A stretch of DNA of 64,000 nucleotides from Crotophaga sulcirostris (Eukaryota > Chordata > Aves > Cuculiformes > Crotophagidae): assembly GCA_013397455.1 (NCBI GenBank), contig VYZB01000016.1:4703887-4767886 (forward strand), read 5' to 3'. A program made the translations under genes and the position numbers. Positions 24,990 through 38,500 of this stretch are shown one piece after another. Each line of letters starts with the position of its first letter. Position 1 is the first letter of the stretch. The notes under the pieces are model-generated. The model ran no database searches. It had not been told where the DNA came from and saw only the letters and a list, made by a program, of their open reading frames with translations.

Positions 24990-27091
24990 TAGTCATCTTG
25001 CCTCAGATCTTCTGTCTCATCCTACATGGCAAAGTTTACGACACTGGGACTGATGTTTACATCTTTGGGGAAAAGTTAAAATAGCATCTCAACCACAGTT
25101 TTAGTGTTTACTTAAACTGTGCTGCTACGTAGACCAGGGGCAACAAAGAAATCTTTATTTCAAGGTATTGCTTTTCACATTTGCGGCTCTGTAGCAACAG
25201 AATAGCAGTAGGGATAATATGTACACTTTTTGCTTCACTTAATTGTAACTGAGCACATATATGAAAGTCTAGACACTGTAAGTGTAATCTGCATTTTCAA
25301 TGTCCATGCAGTTGCCAACTTCATTTAAAAAAAATGCCACAGATGTGTGATGCCCCCGGTCAGAGGCTAAACTCTGCTGCAGAGTTAATCATTTTTTACT
25401 TCAAAAACTGAGCCACTGCTGAAAGTAACCAGCCAAGATCACCGTGAGGAAAAACAATGCCAAACATGACAAGCGATGACCTCAGCTCTATCTGTGAATT
25501 ATTAATACTAATCAGTCATTTTCACTGTGCGATTTTGTGACACAATTTTGCAAATACCCGTTTAAGCAAGTAAAAAGAGGTTTGGGTTTTGGTTTGGTTT
25601 GGGTTTTTTTAAGTGTAGTGTGGGAAAGGAGACTTCTCCTTTTGTGTTTCAAAAGTATGAGAGATGTTTACTTACTGAGACTTGCTACTTGACCTTCCAT
25701 AGTCACAAATGAGGAGGTGGGCCTTTGTGTAGAGAGGGGGAGTGGGGAGGGAAGGGAGAGTTATAACTGTCATGAAGCCACAATGTGGAGTGACACAAAA
25801 TATAACAGATGTCTTCAGTATAAATCAAGTATTTAAAAAAGATAATCTAATTCTCGTGTCACTTCTGGTATTGCAACTCATCATTAATATAGGAATCAGG
25901 ATAATTAATTTCTTGGAAAAAAGTATTCTTTATGATATAAGTGACAAGTATGGCCTGAAGAATTGATTTCTTTCTAGTGGAAGGACATAAATCTATTTTA
26001 TGTAGCTTATTAAATAGAGTGCCTAAATTAGGCTGTTAAAAATAGCATACATTGTAGTGATTATCAGAGAACAAAATTTAGAGAATTATAAACTTCTGGC
26101 CTTTTTATTCAGTGGATGTTATTTGCAATTAAACATTTTATGGACATGTCTAATTTCTAGAAATTAAATGTGTCCACATAGTTGGCAGTAGAAATCTGAA
26201 TTCTCTAGGTATGATATATTCTAATTGCTCTCCCCTAAACTGTTACTCCGAAGTAATTAGTATTGTGCTAATTACTGCAGAGTAGCTTCTAAGGATAGTT
26301 AAACTCCAGGAGTAATTTTTAGGTATAGGGTCACATTCTGCTCTGTTACTCATGCAACCTGGTAGTGCAACAAACTTGACTTCAAATTTAACTGTTTTTT
26401 GTCATAACAGGCAAATTGGTGGAAGAATAACAAAGATACTAAAAATGTTCAACAGCCCAATTTGTTGCATAGAAAAGAGACATTTACATTGTCTAGCTCT
26501 TGTAGTACACAGGTATGAAACCCAACTGTACATATTAAAAACCAGTATTTTCATCAGGTTCTGGTGACATGTATTACTCTGTACACAAAGTCATTTGAGC
26601 TTCACTCATGTTCCCTATTGTCATCAGAAATCTTTACTGAAGATTCAGCCTTATGTTACACACTTGGTTATAGTTCATTTCCTTATAAAACAGCTTTCTA
26701 ACTCTGGACACAATCGATTTCTATTTCTGTCAAGAACACTCGTTCATTGCGCAGGTCTGTTTTCCTTGATTTCAGTGTATTGTTTCCATTTCATAGGAGC
26801 AATAAGACCTTTCAGTGCACATAAAGGAAATTATTGTGCTTTTGGTTGGTTATCAGAGTCACTTGGCCTTTAGCCTTCTGCCTTATCATACCTTCCAAGA
26901 TGTGCTCTAATTACCATATAATGTTTTGCATGACGCATCTTATTATTCAATATGTAACTCCAGCCGTACTTATTCCATGTGAACTGTAGAGTCAGAGTTT
27001 TTGTGGGGAATTGTCATATACTATGCAGTGACTGACTGTGATTTTGTTTCTGAGATGAGCTCTGACATCAGTAGTATGTATCAATTAAGTA

Positions 27092-27097
27092 AATAAA
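27092..27097 (+). other. STOX2: candidate poly(A) signal AATAAA (proximal)
   Basis: Canonical hexamer about 2.1 kb after the STOX2 stop. It would give a shorter 3' UTR isoform. Confidence 0.4.
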
Positions 27098-28864
27098 AAT
27101 GTCGAAACGATAAAAAAAATTTACAGTGATCTGAAGTACTAACGGCAGTATTAAAATGTGAACAGCAAAAACAGATTTCACCTTTGGGGAAATATTTGTT
27201 TATCATAAACTAACTAGAATTTATGCAGGCAGCTGTTTGTACAGATGATGAAATTCCAACGAAATGTGATAGTACATACCTGTAAACTGTATAGTATGTT
27301 ATCTCCTAAAGTTCCCAGAGACCAGCAGACAACATAAATGTCATATTAATGTTGACATGGCATTGTACCAATATTAATGTGACTCTTGGAATATGGAATG
27401 TAAACAGAAGTTTCAAATAGAAACGTTCTAATCTTGAATTCTTTTTTTTTCCTTTTAAAATCATTGGAATATAAGGAAATTCCATCTTGAGGTTCTGGTA
27501 ACAAAACCACAAGAGTGGAGCTTGAGTGCTTTATGTCACCCTAATCCTTTGATGAAATCATAGCCTTGTATTACATGGTTGCTTATCTATCATTCTTCTT
27601 CTAATGTATCAATTTAAAAGTTTACAGAGTTAGATTAGGTTGAATCTGTGTTGTGTTCAGTTGTAAAGGGTCAACACAAATCTGTCGGCATTTTGCACAC
27701 TTAATATGTATTATTATAATACAACATGTTACTTTTATGGTAATTTTTTTTACACATATAACTACCTCCATGAATTTGATGAAATGCAGCAACATGAAAA
27801 GTGTATTGTACAAAGCAAGGTTAAAAACTTTGAAGCATTAGGTCATGGCGTTCTCTTGTGTGTCAATGCTTGCGTATGAAGTCATCGTGTTTCCATTGCC
27901 ACAATTTCCTTCTGCAGTATTAAAAATCTGGCTTTCAGAGGAGTCACTTAAAGACTTTGACAAGGCTGTGTAATTGGGATAAAAGTGAAAGGGAGGCTGA
28001 AAACCTTCCATCCTCTCTCCCCAGTTACTGCTAAGATTTCTGCCTGGTAGAACTTGAAAATGTATTTGTAATTTAACAAATTAGGAACATCTACAGTCTG
28101 TGAAATGTGATTGACAGTTTGGGGTTTAACAGAAGAGACTCTGGGTATTTTCTTGGCAGCCTTCAAATACTTTGGGCCCTATTCTGCCTCCATCTTTGTC
28201 AACATATCAGCTTATAGTTTCTCTGAACTGGCAAGGGTGTTAAAAAAGCTCTTCTTTTAACAAGACACACTCTCTTCTCTAGATTGTGTGCAACTGAAAC
28301 GCTTGCTCCTGTAGAAATTACCATCAGCCTTTAATTGACTTCGCTGGGAGCAGTATTAGGGTCCCTACTTGAGGTATGTGCCTGTTGTTCAAAGAACATG
28401 GGCAAGTTTCCAAAAAAAATGAAGCTGGCTTTTGAAAAGTAGCCAGCTGCAGCAAGCCACCTTTCAAGAGGGAAGGAAGATAGATTTTTCCAAAAACCAA
28501 AGGAAGTGGCAGTTGAACCTAAGCAGATCACATTTGTATAGAAATCCCGATTTATGAACACCTCTATCAGCAATCCTAGTACCATTATCCTGATGCAAAT
28601 TGATACACAATCATCAGTTGAGCTAGTTTTGCCATTTTAAGTATTTCAGTTAAAAATTACAAGAAATCATTAGCCATTTGACTTCTGCACCACTGTAAAA
28701 TGCCCGTTACGAAGTTCACTTAACTTTAAAAGGTAAAATGTATTGGAAAACAAATTTTAATGAAAACCGTGGCCTAAGTGCTTGCCAGCGGTAGTCATTT
28801 TTAGAAAAGAGAACAAGCAAACCACTGTTTCCAGAGGCCATCGTAAATATGGATCAACTTTTGC

Positions 28865-29005
28865 ACGTAAATCACGCCTCTTCACCCAAGGGTCTTGGAG
28901 CACTTGGTACCAGCTAAGCCTTGCAAGCCTGTGAGGTAGACGGAGTTCACTGACCTTGCTTTACATCCAGGCACGTTGGAAAAAAGAAAGGCTAAGCGTC
29001 TGTGG
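28865..29005 (+). repeat. old MIR/core-SINE-like fragment
   Basis: The order of short matches is that of an old amniote SINE: GGGTCTTGGAGCACTT, then CCTGTGAGGTAG, then TTTACATCCAGGCACG and AGAAAGGCTAAGCGTCT, echoing the usual 'tttacagatgaggaaactgaggca...aaaggttaagtgact' tail. It is heavily diverged and lies inside the probable STOX2 3' UTR. Family name uncertain. Confidence 0.45.
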
Positions 29006-30493
29006 ACTAAATTATAAACCAATTGCTTTTTTAAGGTTATTGGAATAAGTTTAATAGTTAACCAGAGTGTTTCATGTTTATACTCTGAAATTATTCTTTT
29101 GATGCATTCAGTTTGTTTAAGAGAGAAACTACTTAGCAGTCCTGCAGAGACTCTTGGGTTAGCAGTGCCAAAACCAATCAGTTTTCAGTCATATGAGGGA
29201 GTACTGCCAGCAGTGATTTTATAAACAATTATTTTAATTAAAAATTTGTTTTTCAAACACAGTTTCAGAGCTTTTCCCAACATGATTGTTCAAATTGTTG
29301 AGCTGAGAAGGCAAATAGCACTCCTAATCTGGTGTCACACCAACAGTTTACAATTCTCTTTGCTCTTCTGAAGAAAACTGTACAGTATTAGAGAGAAATT
29401 TTCTATTTTTTACGAAATTCTTTAAAAAAAAAAAAGATATATCTAAAATGTTCCCCCCAGCATAAGTAAAGTGCATCATTACTGCATGAGAAGTATGCAG
29501 TGGACCTACCGAAAGCCAGGCTGGTGCTAGAAGAAAACGGGACTATCATGCTTCTTTCGTAGTGGCGCTCTAAACGTTGGTTTCAGTTATGCGGGTGTAA
29601 ATCTGATGTAACTCCCCTGATCTCCTGCGGATCTGATGGAGATGGGAATGGGTCGTTAACTCCATTGAAGCTCAGTTCTGAGCTGAGGGTTTCCGTGTTC
29701 CTCCCCCACCCCCTGAGACACTAAGGAGAAGGAGCAGAAGGCCACACACACGCACCTGCCTCTGGAAGGGTTGAACCCCTGGTGAAACGCACAGCCACCC
29801 AGCTGGGACACTGCGACAGCCACCACGCGTTTCCCACCTCAGAAGGGTGATTTTCCCAGTGGAATGCTGCCCTTGTGGTGTGCAGCTGTTAGAGCCACCC
29901 AAAGGATACCCACCCAGAAGTATGAAAGGGCCCTTGGAGTAATTGGCACAGATGTTACTTTTATATGTGGAGGAGACTTAAGTTTAAAGGGATCTTAATT
30001 CTGCAGGTAATTTTCTGTGAGTGACTGAATGTGGCTGTTGCATTAGGGTTTAAATGAGTTAATAAATGCAAGTGGGACTTACTGTATGTTAGAAGGGAGT
30101 TTTGCAGCCAAGACTGCCTTGTATAAATGTGTTTGCACTGAAAAAAAATTTAAAAATTACTTGGTCTCTGGTTGCTGTAAAGGTCATCCAAGATGGATGT
30201 TCTGTTTATATTGTATAGTATTTCATATGAAATAATTACAGTTCATGAAATGTCTTCCCTAACGTTACTGATTTATAACAGCACATTTGTAACATGGTTT
30301 TTATTGTGTCAGTGTACCATATTGTAAATGATGATTACTTGTCATGCTTAGTATAATAATTTAAAGGAAAAAAAAAGGACAGGGATTTTTGTAAGTCTAT
30401 ATTTGAAAGTCCCTCCATATGGTAATATTGTGTTCATGTTGTTTATGTAGTGTTGTGTGAAATATCCATTTTGGATTGTGTTACTTTTTAAGA

Positions 30494-30499
30494 TATTAA
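30494..30499 (+). other. STOX2: candidate poly(A) signal ATTAAA (distal)
   Basis: The hexamer sits at the end of the AT-rich tract that follows STOX2, with a T/G-rich stretch just downstream (TTTGGTTATATGTTTTAAG). It is the best candidate for the distal end of the transcript. Confidence 0.45.
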
Positions 30500-30515
30500 A
30501 TAACATTTGGTTATA

Positions 30516-32330
30516 TGTTTTAAGTGGATTCTTTGCACCCATCAGTGGTTTTTAGAGAAAATCTTACGTTTCCGTGTACCGTGCTGTTTCCCTCCGTCAC
30601 TTAGGAAGCCTTGCACAGCCACGCAGAAATCTCAGAAAACCAGGGGCCGTTACAGGTTGCTGTGTTCAAGCACCCTTCATAAAAGGTCTCTGAGCTATTC
30701 TAGTGAGACTGCAAGGGAGGAAAGTCACTGTTTATGAAATATCCCAGTTTGGATTGGACATGGAGGTCATGGATGCAGGGGGAGTGTGATCCCTACCAAA
30801 TGCATGAGTGCCCATCTGAGACGCACCCACGCTCCAGGAAATGAGAAGTCCCTTAGGGCATCCTGACACTAAGAGCAACAAGTGTCCGGTCTCTCTTTTC
30901 ACTCCATCCTCATCAGCCAAAGGAGGACCTGGTGCACACATTCAAGAGAAGGGGCTCTAGCAAGGACTGGTTTTCACATTCTTATAAATTTTTTTTTTTT
31001 TTCTCTGCACTGTGACAGCAGCTGATTGGAAAGGTCCAAGTGGACAGTGTTAACATGCAGGTGCCATTTTCCTGCCCTCTTCCACCACCTGGAAGAAGGT
31101 TTGGAGGAGATCTAGGCTCCAGGAGCTTTGCCCGAGTTTTGCGTTGAAAATTGCTATTTGCCAAGGTCTGCTATGAGGATTTACAATATAAAAAACAAAG
31201 CTGCATCTATTGTAAGTAGGGCTGTCATAAGCACCTTGGCTTGTCACATGCTCATAGCACATACTACTCCCATGCTGTTTGTAGTCTTTGCTGGTTCCCC
31301 TTCATCCACACTTGCCATCATAATCCATCTCCTTGAATTAGTGAATATTGAACTATAGTGGGGGAAAAAAGCCAAAGCCAGGCAGAGTTCGGTTAGGGCT
31401 TTGTGCCAGCACTGACCTAATACCTTGCACAGGTGAAGTCAATTTTGGGTGGTGGTCCGAGTCAGACTATTAACGCCTTTTCAGTATTGCTAGCAAAGTT
31501 TGCTGGCACTGTTTCACACTTGCAGCTTTGTTTCTCTTTCTGTCCTGATGGTGGGGTCATATTTTAGGCAATAGATGAGGCTTTTTATTATCTAGAAAGA
31601 AATTGCTGTCCACTCCTGTCACACTGCTCCTTAAAATGTGCTTAGAAACTTGCTTGAATTCTCTTTGTCCTTAGTCTGCTGACAGACACTCAGTGACATC
31701 GTTTTTGTGAAGTGTGGTTTATAATGTACTCAAAATGTCCAGGGCGGCTGCTTGGCTGAAGAACTATTCTCTTGCTGTTGGATTATGCCTTTCTGCTGAG
31801 AGCATGGAGTCAAATCAGCAGATTTCTACCCGTCTTTATCTACAGATACCTTACATCTGTAAGATAACATTTTTCAAAGTTCTCCAGACTTTCCCTCCAT
31901 CATCTTCTCAACTGTTTCTTAGGTTCCGTTTTTCCTCCTGACTTATTTTCTATAATGTTGTTCTTCCAATCTGCCTTTTTTTTTCCATTGCTCAAAATCT
32001 CCTCCTCCCCTGCTCCTTTTTGAGTTTTTTTTTCGGTTTGATTTTTGGGTTTTTTTTCTGCCTGTTACTTGATATAAAATGTCTTCTGCCCCTTTTCTTA
32101 TCCTCCTTTCTCAAAATGTCATCCCAGTCCTATAGAGTTTTTTCCTCACTTTCCCATTACTTTCTTTTTTTCATTCTCCCTGCTCATTAGAGATACCTCA
32201 GAGAATAAAAGGTGGTCAGCTGCTTCATGATAGGCACTCCTGTCAGCATTTCCCTTCAAGCCATCCTGTTGCAGGTTTGTGATTTTAAAAAAAAGTTTAG
32301 GAGTGTAAATATGCTCCCGCTTTTAGTCCC
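30516..32330. other. intergenic, no gene seen
   Basis: Mixed-composition sequence between STOX2 and the pentanucleotide tract. Only short unconvincing open frames are present. It has a T-run at about 30989-31002 and pyrimidine-rich DNA from about 31970 leading into the repeat. Confidence 0.6.
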
Positions 32331-32524
32331 TTCTCTTCTCTTCTCTTCTCTTCTCTTCTCTTCTCTTCTCTTCTCTTCTCTTCTCTTCTCTTCTCTTCTC
32401 TTCTCTTCTCTTCTCTTCTCTTCTCTTCNTCTTCTCTTCTCTTCTCTTCTCTTCTCTTCTCTTCTCTTCTCTTCTCTTCTCTTCTCTTCTCTTCTCTTCT
32501 CTTCTCTTCTCTTCTCTTCTCTTC
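32331..32524. repeat. (TTCTC)n pentanucleotide microsatellite with an N
   Basis: About 39 near-perfect TTCTC units. A single N at 32429 breaks the register, showing that the assembly could not resolve the tract, so the true length is uncertain. The strand asymmetry (pure pyrimidine on +) could allow triplex-type structure. Open frames across it on either strand are artefacts of the repeat. Confidence 0.97.
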
Positions 32525-35500
32525 CTCCTTTTGACTACTGCTCCTTTTTTGGACTGTGCTTTTCTGCCCAGCATATTTGTCCTTTGAGCACTCAACAAGA
32601 AAACCCCAAAACCCAAACTGCTAGAACAACAGGTCATGTTTGTCCTCCTGGGGCACTAAGCAAGGTAAATGCTTAGAAAGAACGGTTATAAAAATATCCA
32701 GCTCTGCTTCTCACAATGGCTACAAGGAAAATAGCCTCCTCTTACCTTTCCTAAACTGGAAGAGGGAAGCCCACTGCTCTGACACTTCTGTTCACCACAG
32801 CTCGTATGTGAAGGGAGAAGGGTTTGGTTGCGGAGTCGAAGATGCTGGGACTTCAATAGATGTCGGTGGTTTTGTGTTGAGATGGCCGAGCTTGCATGTG
32901 CAAGTAACTTCCTTCTCTGCCTTTAGGTCTTTGGGTTTAACAAAATATTTTTAGCCGAGCTGTCACAGCAGTGATGAATGGCGGTTGGGAACGGGAAGTC
33001 CCAAGTGTGGGGGGTTTTTTTACCTCCCTTTTCTTACTTCATCCTAACAGGCACAGAAAAGGTAACACTTTGCTGCCAGCTACTTGAAAGTAAGCAAACA
33101 CAGTAAAATCTGCCAGCATGTACATGTCTGTGTACGGTAAAATAGTTCATATACCCTGCTTTTCCTTTCTGTCTTTCTTACAAAAACCTAGAACCTTTGG
33201 CTTTGAGTTCTTTGCATCTCTCTCTTCTTGTCTCCCAGCTTGTTGCTGATACAATTGGACAGGTTGTCTAAGAAGTGCCAAGGAGGGTCAGTCTGGCAGG
33301 AAGCTGCGGAAGTAATACAGAGACCACTGCTTCGATGGGTCTGCTTACACCCGTGGGTGCAAGCAGCCATGGATGTGTTCTCCCTGCACTCCTGGGTAGC
33401 TTGTGAGCCAGCTCTGGTCTGGGAGCTGTATGGATAACAAGCCCTGGCAAGTGACATTTTAAATGAATTGCACTTCCTTTGTATGCTACTACGCATCAAA
33501 GGTATTCACAAAGTCTAGCTTTAGCCTCCAAAACTCCTTGGATGCATCTATGGTCAAGAAAGCAAGCAAGCTAATCTGGAGGGGACAATTCATAGCAGCC
33601 CATAGGTGGAAACTGGGGCTGATGGTCCCCCTAGACTAAGCTTAGCTTTGGGAATGTCTTCTCTCCTGCTGCCTGCTGTCTCACTACATCCACCAAAAGC
33701 TGCACAGGTGGTACCTCTCTCTCCCTGGACCCACCAGGTCAGTCCTGTCCCTGAACAACCTTCTCTCAGCTGAGCTTTTGGGAAATAACAAACTAGGCAG
33801 TTCATTTTGCAGGGTAGCTTGCACATTGAAGGGATTTGAACGGTATTCCATGTCCCACATACCTGGAACCTGCCATCACTGTGTAGCCGTGGTCTCCATC
33901 ACATGTGCACCGCTACGCACACCACTGGGTAGTGACTGCCAGGAAGAGCCACTGAGATTGCAAACTTGAGAACTCAGAAGTGCAACCCTCAGAGCTGGAT
34001 GTGCCTCAGCATTGTGGGCAGTGACCAGGATGGGGACGGCAGGGAAGGTTATTTGCCTTTCTGGTGACAGAGGGTGGATGCTGCCCCTGCCTCCATGGGG
34101 AGGCCTTCCTCCTCCCTCCAAACTGCTGCTCCGTGCAGCTGGTTGCCCAGCCCATCCTTGTTGTCCCTGAAGTAAACCCCTGGTCTCAGCTCCCTGCCTG
34201 GTGAGCCATGGTCCCCAGCCCCTTGCTGCTTCTCACCTCCAGCACCTGGGGGGGGCTGTGGGGAAGGAGGCTCTCCTCTGTCCAGTGTAGTGCTTGCCTC
34301 TGGCTCAAGCCTGAAGTGTACTTGGGAAGAGTCCTATTTAGCATCCAGCTGCTGCAGTTTAACTGCTGGACAGAAGCTGGTGATGACTTTTAGGTGCTTG
34401 TTACCCCCTGTAACTCCCATCTAAGGGACAGCCCTGGCAGAGCTGGCAGTGAGCACTTACAACTTTTTTTTCTTCCTCTTTTTTAACATAGACGATGCCC
34501 TATGTTTTTTTCTTTTCTTCTGTGCTAAGATACCCCACCTGAAACCTCCCAGCAAACTTCGGGTTGAGGTGGAGGTCTCACCCTCGGCCAAAGTCTGTGG
34601 CACAAGCTTCAGGGGAGGCACCACGAGAAGAGGGGCAGAGGCCACTTTGTCCATCGTGCACGAGGCCGCCCCTCACCCAGCCTGAGGAGCAGATGCACAA
34701 AACTCACAGAGGGACCCCAGAGTGGTGCCAGGGCTGCCTGCCTTGTCCCATGGTGAGGAAGGACATGGCCAATCCACACAGTAGGAGAGAAAACCCAAAA
34801 AGCTCCTCAGCTCTGCTGTCCCTTGGCTCCTGTGCCCAGCAGGCTGGCAGCACCCCTGGGAGACCTCCCCAGCAGCACGGGCAGTACTAGTGTCCCATCT
34901 TCTCCTCCCCACTCACTTCTGAAGAAAGTAATTTTTCTTCTGACCATGGTGTTTTACTTGTAGTGGTAGTGAATCCTGGAGAATAATTATTCATTCACGA
35001 TAAAGAAACTCAGGAGTCCTCAGGCCTAAGACAGCCAATATATTTATTGTTCCTTCTTAAAGCTAGATCCTTTGCCTGTTACGGTTTTATTATTACCTAT
35101 AACCCACCATGGAGAGACAGTATTTCTCCTGCTTCACTGTTATACGACAGATAACTCTTTCACCACATTATAGCTTGTACAGAGAAAACAAAACAAGAAA
35201 CTCTCTTATTTTTTAAGATAGAAGTGAAAAAAAACCAACAGAAAAAGCAAACTAAAGCGTTACAGAAGGACAGTTTTGAAAAGCTCTTTCACTGCATTTA
35301 AAACGTTCGCCTGGAGGTGAGTGGACTTCCCTTGAACCAGAAACGAATAAAAGATTATTGCCTTAAAAGATTTAGACCATTGCAGATTTCAGAACTGCTT
35401 GTCTTTATAAAAATGAGCCACTTGGGGTGTTGTTGAGGAGAAAGTTCTTTTTAACACTGAATTAGTAGCCAGGCTAACTTATCATCAGGTCCAGCCAGTT

Positions 35501-38500
35501 GAGACCACCAGCTTCAGCCTCAAGAGAGCAAGAAAACTGAGGTAGTTTCATGTTGGGCTGAAAAGAAAGACTGCTGGCATTTATTTTTCAGTAAAAAAAT
35601 AAGAAAATAATCTCTGGACTATATTGACCAGTAGTGTGTGAATTCTGTGTCTCATGGCTGCTGCCTTGTGCCATGGATTATGCAGACAGTGGTACAAACG
35701 TGGCGTGGGTCTCCATGAACAGACGAGTTGGCAGACTGTCAGTGTCTGCCCAGATATCTTCCAGATTGGGGGAAAAGAAGGAGGGTGGGTGCACTCCCCC
35801 AGAAGGACAGTAGGGAAATCAGAGTATGAGGGCTTAAATATTCCACTGAGACAAAGAGGAAAACTCAAAGAGGGCAGAGGAACGTGAGAGTGTACTTCAA
35901 TAGCAGGGTCCCTACTGGGACCAGGACTTGGAGAAGAAACATGTCAGCTGAAGAGAGAAGAAAAAAAATCTTCACATTACATGGAGATTGAAGGGTCCTG
36001 GGCTCCCAAAAGCCATCTGAGGTGGGGAACTACATGTGGCTGCCTCCATGGTTTATACAGACCCATAATAAAGAGCAGTAGCTGCTGCTGTGTTCTGGCA
36101 TGTGTCTGTGGTCATGCCACAAGGATGTGATGTCCCTGAGTGATGCCCAGCCAGGAGCTGGGACCCTGGGAAAAGCCTTGCAGGAAGGGATGGAGAGGGG
36201 TCCCAGCAGGGCCTACCTGGCAGTGTTGCCATGGGTGCTTCTCCTCTCTGCTGCCAAGTGCAATGGCCCTCCTTACTCCTGCTTAACTCCTGGCCTGGAA
36301 AACAACTTGCTGTCCCTCCCCCTTGAGGAAGGAACCGGCCACAGCTTGCAAAACCAGCAAGGTACTCAGCACTCCTGGCAGTATTCCCCTCCGCTCAGGC
36401 AGCCCCTAAAACACAAATCATAATTGCTTGTCTCAGCCCATCAGCCTTCCCCTCCTGCTGTGTACGGGAGGTTTCTGCTCATGAGGTTTTTGCAGACCCT
36501 CAAGGCTCCCACATTTGTCTTGGAAAAAACCCTTCTCCCTTCTTTCCCTCCATTCCTATTGTACGTGCAATAACTTGCTGTTTGTTCCCTTGCAAAGGCT
36601 GCAGAGAGCTGCCAAGCTTAATTTGTGTCCAAAAACCCATCTCCACTCTCCAGCAGGAGAAGGTCCGTGATACATCCCAGATGTTTGCACGTGTCAGCAG
36701 GCTCCACACAGAACAGATTACAGAAGGGAGACAGATAAGCAATTGCTTCTCCCTGTGCCCCTTCTTGGAGGCAGGGGAGTTTTGGTGCTGGCTCTGTTTA
36801 CTGCACTGGTGTGTGAAACCTCTTAAACGTCATTCAGAAACATCTCTGCTTTTAGGCAGCTGTACTTGGGAAAGACTGTGGTTGTCAAGAGGAACTGGCG
36901 GGGGGACGCAGAACAGTTTCAGATCATTATATAAGATTCATCTTACATCTCCTCTTTGGTTATCTACTGCCATACCCAAATTAGCCCATTTCTGTCCCTT
37001 CAAACAAGGAAAGCACTGCCTGCAACTGTCTCTTCCCTGTAGGTGCTGTTCATGTGCTGCTGCATTTGTGGCTCTCTCTGGTTGCCTTTCTTCCCACCCT
37101 TGCAGGATTTTTGGCAAGGGCTGCTCCTTGGGGCTGGGTTTGTTACTAGCCAGCTGGGGCCCTCTTCACTGGCCGAGGCCCTGGATGCTGAGCTCATTAC
37201 AGGAGAAATTGTTCAGTCTTAGGATGTGTTTTTTTTATCTGAAAGCTGGTTAGGCCCAACGAGGGTATCCCTGCCGCAGTGACTACCTGTGTCCAAGCAT
37301 AAACACACGGTGATCTGGCAGCTGTTTACCAGGGTGAGGTTGCCCACCTGCTTTATTATTTGGCATGCTGGCTAGGACTGCAGGATTAGGGCTGCCACAT
37401 GCTGGTGACAAAAAGCAAGGCTAGTAGAGGGTGTATGTGTGGACGCAAAGAGAACTCTTTTTACATAAAAATCTCCCGTGCTTCATCACCACCATGTGGA
37501 AAGAGGGCTGACAAAAATAAGGGTTTTTTTCAAGAAAGAAGTAGCTTAAATACTTAGCTTCACAAGACAGATGAGAGGCTGAGCTTGTCATGAGATTTTT
37601 TTTTTTTTATTTAGAGGTTGAAACGAGTAAAGACCTTGTCCACTCTTTCATGCTATCAGTGGCCTCAATCAAAATGCTGTCATGCTCAGCTTCCCAGAAG
37701 AATTATTGTATGCCAAAGCTTAACATTAGTGGAAGCAATCCTTTCCTATGCACAAGGGGATAGAAAAACCAAACAAGTCATCCATAGTGATCTGTATTAA
37801 CAACTTTTTCTGAGAAAAAGTTCACATAATTCACAGCCGGAAAGAGATTTATATCAATGAAGTACTTTAGAAGAACAAACTTTCATGAGAAAAATGGGAC
37901 CACTCCTGCAACCTTTGGTAGAAGGTAATTTCTAGAAAATGCTAATTCTAGAAAATTACTTTTTGTGTTTTCAATAGGAAAATTAACCATTTTCTTGACT
38001 GAGTCAGAACAGTGAATGCTGGAGACTGTAAACTGATTGGGAATGATGAAGCACTGTGTGTGAAACCTGGTTGGAGATTGCCTGTTGGATTGGAGCAGAC
38101 CTGACTTTTGTTCGAGCTGATTTAGGAAAATCCACCCTCGATCTGCACCTCTTGCCTTTCCCACCATGGGGTACCCCAGGCATTTTCAGAGCTGCCTGTG
38201 CCATCAGCTTCAGGTGTCTCTGTCATAGCTCTCCTCCAGGAACGGGAGAAGGCTGCGGGATGCACAGGGCAGCAGCTCCTGCGGCTTGGGGGGGCTTTGT
38301 TTGGAGCCTGTCTGTGGCAGGCCCAGGGCAGCTCTCAGGGCAGCGAGGACACGAGGCTGTCACAGCTTTGCCCATCCACACTTCATCTGCCACGGAGCAT
38401 CGCCCTTCAGAGGGCAGGTCCCGTGTCATTCGCCTCAGCTCCTACACCATTAGTTCTGCCATCCTCCTCCTCTGTATTAATTTCTTAAGCTGCTCAAGCT

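Larger units (their letters stand above)
24990..30515 (+). other. STOX2: STOX2 3' UTR (probable)
   Basis: Sequence after the stop is AT-rich and unbroken by clear interspersed repeats apart from an old SINE-like piece at 28865-29005. Long 3' UTRs are known for STOX2. Likely poly(A) signals are AATAAA at 27092-27097 and ATTAAA at 30494-30499; after about 30.5 kb the base composition shifts and the sequence becomes more GC-rich. A Pumilio-type TGTACATA occurs at 26527-26534. The true 3' end is inference; RNA evidence would decide it. Confidence 0.55.

Noticed and set aside
32212..32676. Open frames of 154 (+) and 104 (-) codons across the pentanucleotide tract
   Set aside because: A five-base repeat without stops is open by construction; the encoded LLFSS and RREEK repeats are artefacts.
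36582..37253. 223-codon + strand open frame in the intergenic region
   Set aside because: No known domain, low-complexity Cys/Leu/Ser-rich translation, no start or splice context; a GC-richer patch makes chance frames longer.
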